Below, piece by piece: positions 48,711 to 61,935 of a stretch of 64,000 nt of DNA. The stretch spans positions 2,569,501 to 2,633,500 of the forward strand of contig JAKCOZ010000005.1 in NCBI GenBank assembly GCA_022605955.1. Direction: 5' to 3'. Position numbers and translations under genes: made by a program. The stretch comes from Rallus limicola (Eukaryota; Chordata; Aves; Gruiformes; Rallidae). Each line of letters starts with the position of its first letter. The stretch's first letter is position 1. The notes under the pieces are model-generated. The model was given only the letters and a program-made list of their open reading frames with translations, had not been told where the DNA came from and searched no databases.

Positions 48711-51700
48711 AAAATATTAATATCGTTCCCCTAGCTTAATGTACTTAAATAATCTACTAAAAGCACATATAATCAAATACAACATTTTTTCTTGAAAGAA
48801 CTATGTCATTTTAGAAAGCATCACTTTCATTCTTGCATTTTTCTTATATTTTTTTACATATCTTAATTTCATACTTGATTCTTTGACTTACTGCCAATCT
48901 ATCATCAGGATATTTTACAGGATTTTTTTCTAATGATTTAAGGAAAAGCAGAATTTTTTAAAACTGATTTTGGAAAATTTTGCAAAGTGATTAATCTGAA
49001 ATAGAACCCAATAAACCAAACACAAATCCCAACACTTAACATATAGAAAGCAGTGCTTCAGTTAGATATAAAGTCAAAAGCTATTTGTGAATGTCAAAAT
49101 TTATAGTTAGCAGTGAATGCTATATTATGCCTTTTATTTTTTGCCCTATATTACTTTGAAAAATTTGGAGACATTTGTGGCATTGACCATGAAAAAATGA
49201 GGAACTCCTACATGCCTAAAAATAGCAACTTTGGGTTTCAAAAAAATTGCTACAAAATTGCAAAAAGTAATAGTTATTCACAGCAAGAGTAGTCATTCAA
49301 AGATTTATAATGCTGAGACACTGATGGTAAAATTGTATTAATAGAAATTAAAGATACAGCATTTCAAGGTAACCTTTTACTTTTAGGAAAAGAATAAAAT
49401 TTAATCAGAATTCAAAATTTCTAAATGCAAAAGAAAAGCCATAAACAACACCATAGAAAATGGAAAATCTGGACACATTTCAAAGAGAACTTTGACATGT
49501 CTTGGGAGCTACTGCTCAGCATGACTCAAGATTTATCACAGTAGACTATTCAGTTTGGAAGAGAACATTATTAATGTTTGAGGCACCTTATGCAACATTA
49601 AAGAATATCAAAGAATAAGACACAACACACAGAAATACAATCAAAGTTATTAGCGCATGATTTCAAACTTAAACTACCACATTTTCATTGAGAACATTAC
49701 ATTTATCAAAATAAAACTAGATAATGAATAAGTAAATGAAGAAAGTATTCAACTGGTTTAATAGGGTCAATGATTTCCTTTTAATTTATATGTAAAAAGA
49801 AAACTTTTTAAAGAAGATACTATTACTTGGGACCTAACTTTGAAGCCTTCCCTTCAACTGAAAACACAATAAACTATGCCTCCTTATTGGAAGAGGTGAC
49901 TTCTTGCATATATTCCATTCTTTTCTTTTTTTTTTTTTTGAAACACATTGCAAGCAATTCGTAACTGTCAGTTTTATCAAAACACTACTCTTTCAATTTT
50001 CCAGGTAACTAGCTGATGCATAACTAATATGAAATTACAATAATCTTACTACTACTAAATCAACATCAATACCCCAACCAAACTGGAGTCGGCATTTTGC
50101 TCATTTCTGCTGATTTCCTTATACCTATTTGTAGTATAAACAATTAATTCATACAAAAGATAGGATCTATTAATCACTGGCTAACCTTCGTGATTGCAGA
50201 ATTAACAAGTACATTGCTTAATGTTTTCCTACTACTTAACTATATGAAATCCTCAGAGACAGATTTCTGACACAAAATCATAAACAACAAAAAAGTTTTG
50301 TACAGAATAGGAGCTTTACCTTGTCTAGCCCCAAAGTTCATGTCCAGGAATATGTATGACCAGACTTTTCAAAACATTTTGCACTCAATAGCTTCCAGCT
50401 GCACACTTCAGAAGTTGGAGATTAAAACAGGAAACAAGAAACCTCCAAGTACTCCTAATTACTGGTCAGTCCAAAGTATTTGAGATATGGGCTAGTGGAT
50501 GCCTTGCACTTCTAAAAGTCTAAGTCTCTCTTTTTGAAGATCAAATACCCTGGTGAAAATGCAAGAATAATCAGCAGTGCTGACTGAGCACTTTCCATAT
50601 AAATCTACCAAGCCAGGTTTTCAGATAAGCAAGAAACAGGAATCAATAACCAACGAGACTTAGAATGTTCTTCTTTGACAGACTTTTAAATCCAATTTCA
50701 CATTCTGCATACCCTCAAGTTCTCACATTTCAGGTGTGTAAAGAATGCAAAAACAGAATTCTGCTGTGATGTTCCAAATTTATCCTCCTGCAAAATCAAC
50801 CTATAGAAACTGTTAATATTCCACTCAGCCACCATTGTGCCTAGAACATCTTATATCCTACTGTTTTCCATCTCATCAACTACAGTGTTGTTTTCAAAAG
50901 TCAAAATTAATACAAACAATTCCCACTGAAATTTATACAAATAGTCCCAAAAGAAATACAGATAAAATCGAAATAGCAGTTTTCTTTTTCTACTAGTACA
51001 CTCTGCTCACTACATTCTTCTAACTTACAAAGCTACCCTACAGAACCTTCTCCTGAGCTTAAGCCTTCAGTTTAGTTTTCTTGTGCGGATTCAGCTTCAT
51101 ACTTATTTACAGAAATATGTGTTGTGTTGTATTTGCATGGAGTCATTTGACTCCATTTTCAGTTTAATTTATTTTCATATTACTCTGAAAAAGCTTCTAT
51201 TGAACCATGACAATTAAGAAATTCTGTTTGACATTTCTTTTCTGTTTGATACACACATAACTCAAAAGCAGAAAATACTTGGACATTTTTAACCTTGCCT
51301 TAAAAATGTGATGACATCTAAACTGTATATTCTTGTATATTCTCCACTACCCACTGCCACCTACTGCAAAATTAGGAGCAATGCAAATAGACCTACTTTC
51401 AAGAAACTGAAGTTGAATTGTAAATATAAACTTAAATGCTTAGTGTATAATCTATGCAGATATATGCAGCGATATATATGCATTATGGACTATTTTAGAC
51501 CTGAACAGAGTAGAATGGTTAGAATAACAAATGGTTAAGCCGTGTTAGTTTAAATCTAGAAGCTAAATTCTTTCTCTGAACGCTTTTTTCCGTACATAAT
51601 TAGCTATACTGGTTCTAAAACATTTGTATAAATTATTTGGTTTTGGTTTTTTATTATTATTTTTCAGATTAAAACTCCTTTGAATTAGTCATCCTTTCTG

Positions 51701-53658
51701 TGCTGCTTCAGATTTTGAAGCATTTGACCTCTAAAATGCAGTTGCAAATGTGAAACTACCTCAGCTGAGACAGAAGGCCTGTACAACTGCTTCAGCACTA
51801 TCTTTTCATCAGTTGAATTACTTCCTAGGACTTAATTTCAAATGTCACAATTTATGTAAGCATACATGTTATTTTATATTTATTTTTTTTCAAATCAAAG
51901 AAACAAAAAATAAATTTGTCGAGAGTTAAACACACAACAATTTAAAATACAGTTTTAGTTTGCCAATATTCCTACTGCAAGCTTTTTGAACCACAGCAAT
52001 GAATTTAGCATATTTATCTATGGCAATAATACAAGTTTGTTTTGCTTGCAAAAAATGTTTGGGGAAAAAATTATTTTTAATTTAAATTTTGTGGCAAAAT
52101 GGATCCATCAAACTTTTGAGCTGTGTTGGAGCCAGTGGTTTTTTTACTCCTCAAAAAACATTAAATAATAATTTATTTTTAAGTCCATATTTTTCTGTAA
52201 GAGGTGTATTCTTCCCAGTACAAAGACATGAAAAATTACTTTTCCATTTCTGGGTTTCATGTTGGAATATCTCTCAGTTTTGAATTTCTGTGAGTGTTTT
52301 TTCTTTTTAGCTGCTTCTCCAGCATGGAAATTTTAAATTAGATTTTATCTTGCACAGTTAAGAAAATTACATGCCTTACTGCTCAGACATAACACTAGTA
52401 AAGTAATTGTTAATCACATAAGGAATATCTGCATTAAAACTGCTGCTTCTGTTTAATGCCTACATCACCAGTACCTCAGGTAAGAAATAGCTGTAGACCA
52501 AAGCCTCCTAAATACAATTTTTTTCTAAAAAATGTTTTAATATAAAAGATAAAATATTTATTTTCTTACAGAATCTAATAGATCTTTTAAAAATGTTTAA
52601 AGGATGAAAAACTATATATTATAAAACCCCCTTTTGAGTGTTTATGTTATTCCTATAGACAGGCATAGGTTAAAAATAAATAATAAATCAATTTCTAATA
52701 CTTAAGATTTTTTTAAAAGTATCCATTGATTCCAGTTGCAGTTTCCTCTCACTTAGATATTTTTGTTTGGACAGAAGGAAAAGAAATTATTTGTATGGTA
52801 TCATGTGACTTCAGTGTTAAATATCAGACTTCTGAGTATCTGGCAGGTACACACATTGGAGTAAAGGGCTTGTTGTAAACACAAATTTTTCTTCTATTCA
52901 GCAGAACTAATGAAGACTATTTAATAGATTTGAGCATTTGAAATTTGAAAGAACCAAGAACGTGTTCACTTTCCTCTTAACATCAAAGAAATCAGGATTT
53001 GGCTTCTATGTCAATATTAATCCCTATACCTTAGCTTTCCCACTGGACTGCACAAAGCACTATGCCTACTGAATGCATGTAGCAACAGTATACATTGTTT
53101 TCCTTAACACATCAAGTAATTAACTGTAAGGATTTTGCATGAAGCTGGATTAATTTGTATTTACTGGATCCATCAAAACAGTCACCCTTTATATTTTGTA
53201 TTAATGTATTGTAGTTTTCAGAACACTTCATCTGAAACAATATACTAACATAATACCAAGTCTAAATCTACAGAAAAATATGACCACCACACTCAGCTTC
53301 ACACATCTGCCACCAGAAGTGATGGGCTTCCTTCTCCTTCTGGTGCATATCAATACTAAAGGGTTATAGGTTCCATACAATTATGTCACCTGTGAACCGT
53401 GACAAGAATGGCCAGAACTCAAGACAGTCCTTTTCCTCTCTTCACACTCTTCCCATTCCCTCAGACACTTGTCCCAGCCCAGAAGCTAAGACTTGGCTAG
53501 AACTGCAACCTATTCCCACCCCACTGTCCAGCTTTTCATTCTATTAATTTGATTCTATTATAGAGCACTGTGGTAGCTAAATGACTTTCAAGATAAAAAA
53601 ATGTGACTTGGATGAGGAATATTTCTGTGGTGGTGGGTGATGAGAAGAATTGGTACCC
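48711..53658. other. AT-rich non-coding sequence
   Basis: About 5 kb without a recognised gene or interspersed repeat. Contains homopolymer T runs near 49.93 kb and many short A/T-rich tracts. Confidence 0.5.
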
Positions 53659-53935
53659 TGTGGTGGTTCAGCCTCAAATGGCAGAGCACCACAGGCCACT
53701 CACTCACTCCCTGAGGAGAAACATGCTCCCTGAATTGGGATAAGGACAGTTCACTGGCAAAATCACCATGAAAGGGGAACAATAACAATTACACTCACAC
53801 CCAGCAATAACACAGAGCCCTGACCTGACATGAGGACCAACACAAGCCCCTTTTATGGCAAAGTGATGTCAGGTGGTGTGGAAAATAGCCCAGGGCTGAC
53901 TCCGCTCACCTGTGCTGACTGCTTGGGGAGGTAGG
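53659..53935 (-). mobile_element. Solo-LTR-like relic related to 12488-12885, minus strand
   Basis: Starts TGTGGTGGTTCAGCC and continues with GCAGAGCACCACAGG, GGATAAGGACAGTTCACTGG, CAAAATCACCATGAAAGG, CCCCTTTTATGG, GTCAGGTGGTGTGG and CTCACCTGTGCTGACTG. The same blocks occur in the same order at 12.5-12.9 kb, and this copy is about 110 bp shorter through internal gaps. The GAACTGTCCTTATC stretch (minus) lines up with ATTAAACTGTCCTTGTC of the 48.4-kb LTR, linking the two LTR groups. A TATA-like CCATAAAAGG (minus) lies at about 53848-53857. No viral genes attached; right edge uncertain. Confidence 0.62.
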
Positions 53936-54210
53936 ACATACACTTATCCTGGGAATGGAGCTACTTCAAAGGTATTATACCTTTGAGGATCACTTTCTGG
54001 CTGGTTACCCTCAGTAAAAGATGACCTCACTAATTATTTTTTTGCAGTTGTTTCTATTGACTAGACCCAGCATTTTACATGTTCTGAGTAGTAAGAGTCA
54101 GTGGTTGTGAGGAATAACTAAGGAAACTCAAAGAACATGTTAAGTGTGGATCAAGGAGTTTTTTAAATATGTCCTGGTATCACACTTATTCACTACCTTT
54201 TGAAACAGGC
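53936..54210. other. Short non-coding spacer
   Basis: No recognised element between the LTR relic and the CR1 copy. Confidence 0.5.
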
Positions 54211-54998
54211 AGTTTTAGTGCACTCTCAGCAAGTTTGTGGATGACATCAAGCTGAGTGGTATGGTTGATCTAGAGGGAAGGGATGCCATACAAAGGGACA
54301 CTGACAGGGTAAGAGAAGTGGGTCTGTGCAAACCTTAAGTTCACAACAAGGCCAATCGTAAAGTCTTGCACTGCAGCCCAGAAAGCCAACCATATCCTGG
54401 GCTGCACTGAATATAATTCACAAGAAGCGTGACGAGCAGGTCAAGGAAAGTGATTTTCCCCCTCTACTCCACTCTAGTGAGACCCCATCTGGAATACTGT
54501 GTTCAGCTTCATAGCTTGCAATGTACGAAAGACATGGAGATATTGGCATGGGTCCAGAGAAGCATCACAAAGATGATCAGAGGGGGTTGCACCTCCTCCC
54601 TTATGGGGGCACACTGAGAAAGTTGGGGGTGTTCAGCCTGGAGAAAAGAAAGCTCTGAGATTTCATAGCAGCCTTCCAGTAATGAAAGGAGGACTACAAG
54701 AAAGATGGGGAGGGACTAGTGTCAGGGAGTCTAGCGATAGGATGAGGGGTTTTAAAGCTGAAAGATTTAAATTAGGTATTAGGAAAGAAGTTCTTTCCTA
54801 TGAGGGTGGTGAGGCACTGGAACAGGTTGCCATAAAAGTTTTGGATGCTCCATCCCTGGAAGTGTTCAAGGCCAGGCTGAATGGGGCTTTGGCCACCTTG
54901 GTCTAGTGGAGGGTGTCTCTGCCTATGGAAGGGGCGTTGGAAGTAGGCAATCTTTAAGTTCCTTCCAACTCAAACCATTCAATCATTCTATGATTTAG
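54211..54998 (+). mobile_element. CR1 LINE, 5'-truncated, plus strand (about 0.79 kb)
   Basis: Begins inside RT motif C (AGTGCACTCTCAGCAAGTTTG, translated KFVDD with both Asp codons kept at 54240-54245). It continues through the ORF2 C-terminus (GCTGCACTGAATATAATTC, GAGACCCCATCTGGAATACTG) and the 3' region. It ends with TTCCTTCCAACTCAAACC and ATCATTCTATGATT, the intact CR1 terminal repeat. Residual open pieces at 54429-54617 and 54682-54906 encode diverged ORF2 C-terminal sequence. Several indels; non-functional. Confidence 0.93.
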
Positions 54999-57900
54999 AT
55001 TTACTTCACACTTCCCAGCATACCTACTATCCATGGCATCCACTTCTCCCCAGTTTGGCTATTTTGTACATCCATTTTTTCAAACAAATTTCATTTTGGA
55101 AAAGATCCCTATACTGCCTCAAAGCTGGATGATTTTCTCTGAATTTGTCTTTTAAATAAAATTTGACTGTCTCTGTTTTATTGGTTTTTAATCAGATAGA
55201 TATGTTACATACTAAGTCTTGCTACATACTAGTTTAATTCAGATTCAGATGAAATAAATTTTGAATTTGCAATAACAAGTCTGCAAAATTGTTTCTAACT
55301 GTTGCAGAGTTGTTTGAGGATCAAAATAATTACAGTATACAGGATAACAGAAAATATAATATACTGGCATCCTATGTCTATTCAGCTATTCTTCAACCTT
55401 TGACAGATGTTCAAACACAGTATTTTAATAATCTGACTTCTAAAAAAAGGCAATTTTCTTAATAGATATAAGCAACCTGATAAAGGACTCAAAATACATA
55501 ACCATTTAAATTATTTTCCATGCAAAATAACCTTAAAAATGTTCTTAGAAGTCATTAAGCTGACGATCAAGGTGCACATACAGTGTAACAAAATCCATTA
55601 CAAAGCAAACTAATGTAAACTACAGTGTCTCCTCTAATAACCAAATAACAATTTTAACTGCATTTGCTCTTTGATCCTTGTTTCCAAAGGCTTTGACATT
55701 CAAACTGAATTTACCCCCTACACCATTTTAGTGTTATTTAAGACATTAGAGGTCCTGTAAGGAATTCGCTGCTGTACATGGCCAAGGTGTCCCTGCCCAT
55801 CCATCAGTGATGCAACACTGTTCTTTTGGGATCTACTTATATTCACAGAACGGCAATTATCATTCCAGCTAACATAGAATTTCTAAGAAAGGGAAAATAT
55901 GCAGTAGTTTCTTGCTTCTCTCCCATTCTTATCTTGAGTACTTGCCTACCTGGTAAACACACAAAAAGCTGCTCTACACTGCAGAGGTAGATACCATCTT
56001 ACATCTCATTGAATGAGAAATTGAGAAGCTGAGTCAGGTAGACTTGTTTGAGAAATGTATCTTGTTATTTGGTTCTCCTTAGTTCCTGCAAAACTTCCAG
56101 AAAGACAAGTAGTTTTATCAAAAAGTTGCGGCCTTTTCTTTAATAAAATATTTTATTGAAAAGTTATACTTCTTAAAAATATATATATAGTAAATCCTAT
56201 TTTTTGCAATGTTTTTGATAAATGTTTTCTTGCCCTAGTTTTTATATGTATCTATGTTATTTTCTTCATCTCTCATCTTACAATGTATCCTTTCTTTTGG
56301 GTCTTTTTTTTGTTTTGTCCTCTCTGTGAGCAAATGTTATCTAGAAAACATTATTTAAAGAGGAAACAGTTTTTCATGTTGTGTAATAAACCAAATGGCA
56401 TTTTAAAAGCATAGAACACATACTTGAATATAAAATTAAGAAGTAGGAAAGAAAGACCTGTTACTTTTTTTGTGTTTCACTGATTTTAACTTGACTGCAC
56501 CTTGGCTACATTATTACATATACATTTAATACTTACTAATCACTGCCATAATTTCTTTCTCACTTTCCACAGACACATGTAGGCCTTTTGATAACTGGGG
56601 ATCATATTTCATCACTGCCCTTTCTTCTTCAAGCACCTTCACCAGTACCTTAACCATAGAGTAACTGACCAGATGGCCAGATAAATTTCAGGAAGTACAA
56701 AAGTGAAGATAGTATTTCAGACTCCAAGGTTGTATCATGGTTAAACGCTTTTTTTCTTAGGAGTACATTTGCTATAAATAACTTTCTGCTCCATAAATTA
56801 CACTACTTGGGACACACAGTTTCTTTCCTCCTTTCATTTCCAGCTCTGTGCATTACTACATGCTGACCTGTGCATGAATTACTCTGTCTCTGAAGTTACT
56901 GGCATCCATTTGTTCCAGACTCATCTGAAAAATTTACATCTTCCTCATGACTAAATTTGAGAAAATTCATAGACAATTCTAAAATCAAAGCACTTAAGCA
57001 GTCTGCACTAATGATATTGCCAGTATTTGTTCTCTACTACTGACTGCACCCTGACAAGGATTATTCTATTGCTCCTAAACTAAGAGGTTTAGATCGAGTA
57101 CTACCAAAATTCTTCCAGATCCTATCTTCTATTAATTTATTTGGAAAGGAGATACTAAAATAATTTAAGACCTAAATACCTTTAAAGATTTTAAATCACG
57201 TTCTTGAGCTGAAACTGAACTTATTCTAGTCTTGGTTAAAATTCTAAGCAAGAAACATAGGGAAAATGTCAAGACCAATTCTGAGTATTAAGTCTACAAG
57301 TATTAATAGCATTCTGTTACAGTCTGGCCAATTTTCTATGATATGGAGAAATATTTCTTGGAAACATTATATAAGAGAACCTTTGTTCCCACTACTTATT
57401 AAGTGCTTTCTTCAATCAATGTAGAAAGTTTTCCATGTACTAAATTTATAGGGAAATAATAATATACCCATCCTTGTTTTAATTGGTGAAAATTGTTGCA
57501 TGTAAAGTTGTTTGTAAAATGTGTAGTTGAATTCCAGATACAGACTGGACAAGACTGGAAAAGGGCACTTAATGTGACAATGAAATATAAGTAAAAGCTA
57601 TTAAAACAAAAATACATAGCAAACCACAAGACCCCCAAGTCAGTTTTGAGTTTGACTTCCATCTCAGTCTTTGCCATGCTACTGTGGATCTAGCCTGAAT
57701 ATCCTTTTAGACTTATAATTATCTACAAGAATGCTTAATATTACATCCTAGATTTCTGCTCATTTTAAAGAGAATTTTTTCTCAACAGTCCATGTAAATA
57801 ATACAGTTTACTTTTTCCCTTGTGCAACAGTGGGGTGTATCAGATAAAACCAAACCGTTGACTATGGAACTACTTAAAGATGTATGTCATGATAACCTAG

Positions 57901-60900
57901 CAACAATTTATTGCCACTAACATCTCTCAGCAAGTAAACATTATGTTGAATGTAGCTACTTGGCAAAAAGAAATAAAAAATTAGAGCAGTTAAAAAGGCA
58001 TACGTATATAACCCAGTTGAGGAAAATCATAAAATTTCTAAAAACTCTTAGATCTGCTTTTCATTCTCCACTGAACAGAAATACACACATGCAAAGAAGC
58101 TCATTCACTCCTAGGCCTTTCCTGCAATCCATGATCCTAGTCACTTGTTCAACATAAACTTAAAATGTAGGTATTTAGAATATATCATTCTAAATATGAG
58201 CATCCTGGGTGTATGCACTGTGACAGAAATCCAGAGTGTGTGCAAGGCTGAGAGCTGAGTTTGATGTTAAGTATTTCTGATCTCAGATGTTCTAATCAGG
58301 TGATAATCTTTTAACAGATGTGAGGCTATTTCCCCCAGCTAAAGAAGGATAAATCTAGACTTAGCTAGTTATCAAAGGCCCTATCTATATAGTTAGTAAT
58401 AATAGCAATGAGCACTTCTAATTGTTCTAGCCTTTCCTTTGACTATGTGTTTACTAAAACACATACCCGAGGGATGTGGCATGTTTTTTTAGAAAACAAG
58501 CTTCCCAGATGATGAAAGGGATAGAGAACTGAAATAAGTTGAGGCTAGCAATCATCCTTCATCCTGGAATAAAAATGCATGTTTGCTGCTTGACAGTACT
58601 ATGTAGTTCACAATTCAAGAATACAGTAGATAAAACTGACAATGAAGTAAATTTTTTCTGACAACTAAAATCTATAATACTTACAAAGTGTGTGTATGGT
58701 TGTAACTTACTGAAATAAATGTGTTGCATTAGAAACCGTACACAGTTCCTACTAAAACACATAATCAGACAGTCCAGCAAAAAGCATGGCTCTAATCAGT
58801 AAGGATATTGTACATTTAGTTTGCCAAGTGATCTTTTTCTAGAGGCAGGTTCAAGCAAACTTGCTTGATTTCACATTGTTAGTCTTAATTACAACCTGAA
58901 AATCAGGGCACAATTTAAGAGGGAAAGTAGTGTAGGGGGGTGAGGAGAGAACAGGTCTAGTGCATTCAGTGTTTGGATTGATTTGTGCTGTGAAGGTACA
59001 GATCTCTTGTACCATTGCAACGGATTTCTTGCTACTTTCAGCCTTGTAGCATGTGTATCAGGAGATTCTGAGAAAGCCAGCCAGCAGGATGAGGTTCTGA
59101 GGTAACTACAGTGGTGGTCCTAAAAGCTAGTTCTTGATTAAAGATGAAACTCAAGCCTTATATAGAGGGCCTGAAAAAAGGACTGTACAATACTTCATAC
59201 AATGCTTGAGCCCTGAAAAATATAACTACACATTTGTACAGAAAAATACTAGAACAGCAACATCTTTTTTGGGGCAAACCAGTCATCCCTTGCATTCCTT
59301 GTAGATAGGGAAAATAATTTAAAGGCCTGACCTTGATCATGACACCCAAATTCTATTTTGTTTAGTAAAAAAAAATTAAAAAGTCTAAGACAAAATGATG
59401 GACCAAATGAGTAATTTGAGATGTCACTCTGTTAAGTTACAACAGAGCAATAAGAAGTTTACTGTTTTGTTGTTGATTTTTACCTTCCATTAATGTTACA
59501 TCATTCACCTTCTATCTAAATATGTCAATCTGGCTATTTTCTAATCTGTTCATTTTCATATATATATATGTAAGTTTCACAGTGAAGAAGAAAAAAATGT
59601 AAGCAAACACTTCCAAAGTGACTCCTGTTACTACAAGAGGGAGCAGGAGATGATAAATGACATCCCAATATGGAGTGCTGTACATGCAGGTACCATAACA
59701 AGCTACTCATAGCCTAGAAAGTCATTCACAAGGGGCAGTAACTCACTACCAATTACACGGTAAATTAATGGAAGACCCAGAAGAAAGATTTTCAGCCTAA
59801 TGCACTCTTCATGTGGTCATTGTGCCTCTTTACATATCTGCCCCCAAGTAACAATGGCCTGCGACAGTATATGAGAAGTATACCTTCTCAATGGATTACA
59901 TGCAGTATTGGTCTCCATCTACAACTAAAAGTTCCTTTCTTAAAACAGCGTTCAGAAAGGGCTTTTCCAATAAGACTTTCTTTTCTATCAAACCAACCAG
60001 AAATACATCACAAGTAACAACACTTATATTCTTGAAGCGTATTCTGATTTTTGAATACATATAGGAGACATTTTAATTTGTAGGCAATTTTGTAAAAGTT
60101 TTAGAAATAACCATATAGAGTAACAGCAATGTATGGAGACATTTTACTGGTACAGAGATAAAGCCATGCATTTGTACCTGATGGATACAAGAACATTCCC
60201 TGAAAACTATATATATTAAAGTTTTATGTATGTGGAGCCTGAAAAAGAGGCATAAAACACTGCATTAATATTATAGATTAACTTGACAAGACAGCTGATC
60301 CCATTGTGCTCACATTAAGTGAATACAAGGTTCACTGAGTGTTAACACAGAGAAGGAATTATTTTCTGTAGAGACTGCTCAGATAAATTCTGGCCAAAGT
60401 ATTAGCCTTGCATGTGAAAGCAATCTCCTGAAATGATATAGAAGTTATATTTTCAATTTTATTTAATTTTTCTGACATTGATCTTTCTAACTTGTGTTTA
60501 AAGTCTACTCAGGCATTTTTGTGATGTTTGGTACAAGTAATTGCAGGCACCTTTTATATTTCTTATTTTTTTAACAAAATGAGAAAATAATGAGTAAAAT
60601 TAGGTACCTAAATTAAGTGAGTATAAAACTTTTGAAGAAGTGAAATAATAAAGAAAATTCTGAAATAATTGCTTTTTAACAAGTTCCTTTTGGGACTAGA
60701 TGTAGTGATGACTAGCAAAACCACTTTTCAGGAGCAGTTTTATTATAACAGTTTTTGTTTGCTCCTAAATTTATTCATATATGCACTTTCATAGTTGCAA
60801 TGGTATGAATTATTTCCCTTTGGATTATTTTCACCCCCCTTTGGATATTGAGGGCTCTTCCATCACATATGCTTATGCTTAATTTTTCTAGAGTACAATG

Positions 60901-61144
60901 CCCAATGAGATTACACATGTTTGTGGAGATAGGAATGAGCTTCTTCTGTGGTCACAAATCTATTCATTACTAATATTTTCTTTTTATATTTCAATAACAC
61001 ATGAAAAGTAATTCTCATATAAACTTAGAAATAATAAATATTAAAAAAGAAAATTGTAAAATTCTCTGTTTTAATGAGAATGTAACATAACATTCCCTTT
61101 CAGTGTATTACATAATTTAAAAAACAATCAAAACCCCAAAATGT
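54999..61144. other. AT-rich non-coding sequence
   Basis: About 6.1 kb with no gene and no recognised interspersed repeat. Short alternating TA tracts occur near 56.18 and 59.56 kb. Confidence 0.5.
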
Positions 61145-61935
61145 AAGCACTGTTAAGGACAGCAAAAAGGGCTTTTTAAAAGGTTAACATCAAAAGGATG
61201 ATCAGAGATGACACTAATCTATTTCTTGATGAGGTCAGTCACCTTGCAAATAGGTATGTAGGCAAAGAGAAGTTGTTTAATGCCTTCTTCACCTCTGACT
61301 TCAACACCAATGATGGGCCCCAGGGCCCCCTAAAGTGCCTACGCTCCCTGCCCCCGCCCTTTCCCCAGTTGGAAGACAATGCCTTGGGACATGATAAACT
61401 CCCAGCTGACCCTAAACTTGTTTGAGACTTGTTACTCCAGCTGGATGGACATAAATCTATGGGTATTGATCGGATTCACTCCAGGGTACTGAAAGAGTTG
61501 GACACTGCTATCACGGGGCCTCTATCCATTATTTTTCAATGGTCTTGGGAGTCTGAAGAAGTCCCAGTCTACTGGAAGCTGGTGAAGATTGTCCCAGTTT
61601 TTAAGAGGGTAAGAAGGAAGGCCCTGGTAATTACAGGCCTGTCAATGCCTGGTAAAATTACAGAGATTATTCTGGGAGTTATTGAAAAACATGTGAGAGA
61701 CAATGTGGTCACTGGTCATAGTCAGAATGCATTCACAAGGGGAAAGTCCTCTTATGACAAGGTCACTCATCTAGTTGACCCAGGGAAGCCAAGAGATGTA
61801 GGGTTTTTGGATTTTAGCAAAGCTTTTGATACTGCCTCTCACATTATCCTTCTGTAAAAAATGTACAGCAAATCCATAATACCTTGGGTGAGCAATTGTC
61901 TGATGGATTGGACTCAATGTTCAACATAAGATAAA
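61145..61935 (+). mobile_element. CR1 LINE internal fragment (linker plus RT N-terminal half), plus strand, no 3' end
   Basis: The only CR1 piece in the window that covers the region between endonuclease and RT. Similarity begins at AAGGACAGCAAAAAGGGC and runs to CTTGGGTGAGCAATTGTCTG (an R/W-V-x-N-W-L-type RT region), then stops. The 3' half of ORF2 and the 3' untranslated end are missing. Because CR1 copies are made starting at their 3' end, the missing part must have been deleted or separated after insertion, or moved by rearrangement. Confidence 0.88.
61198..61857 (+). pseudogene. CR1 ORF2 reverse-transcriptase fragment with a single in-frame stop
   Basis: One frame runs for 220 codons with only one stop, TGA at 61423-61425. 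Before the stop is linker sequence containing EKLFNAFFTSDF. After it come the RT fingers (DGHKSMGIDRIHSRVLKEL, then PLSIIFQWSWESEEVPVYW) and motif A with an intact FLDFSKAFD at 61804-61830. The YRPVSL-type block is altered and the FADD box is absent because the fragment ends first. The product would have been the CR1 polymerase. A frame this open in an otherwise decayed landscape suggests a younger copy than the 15.6-kb element. Confidence 0.85.
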
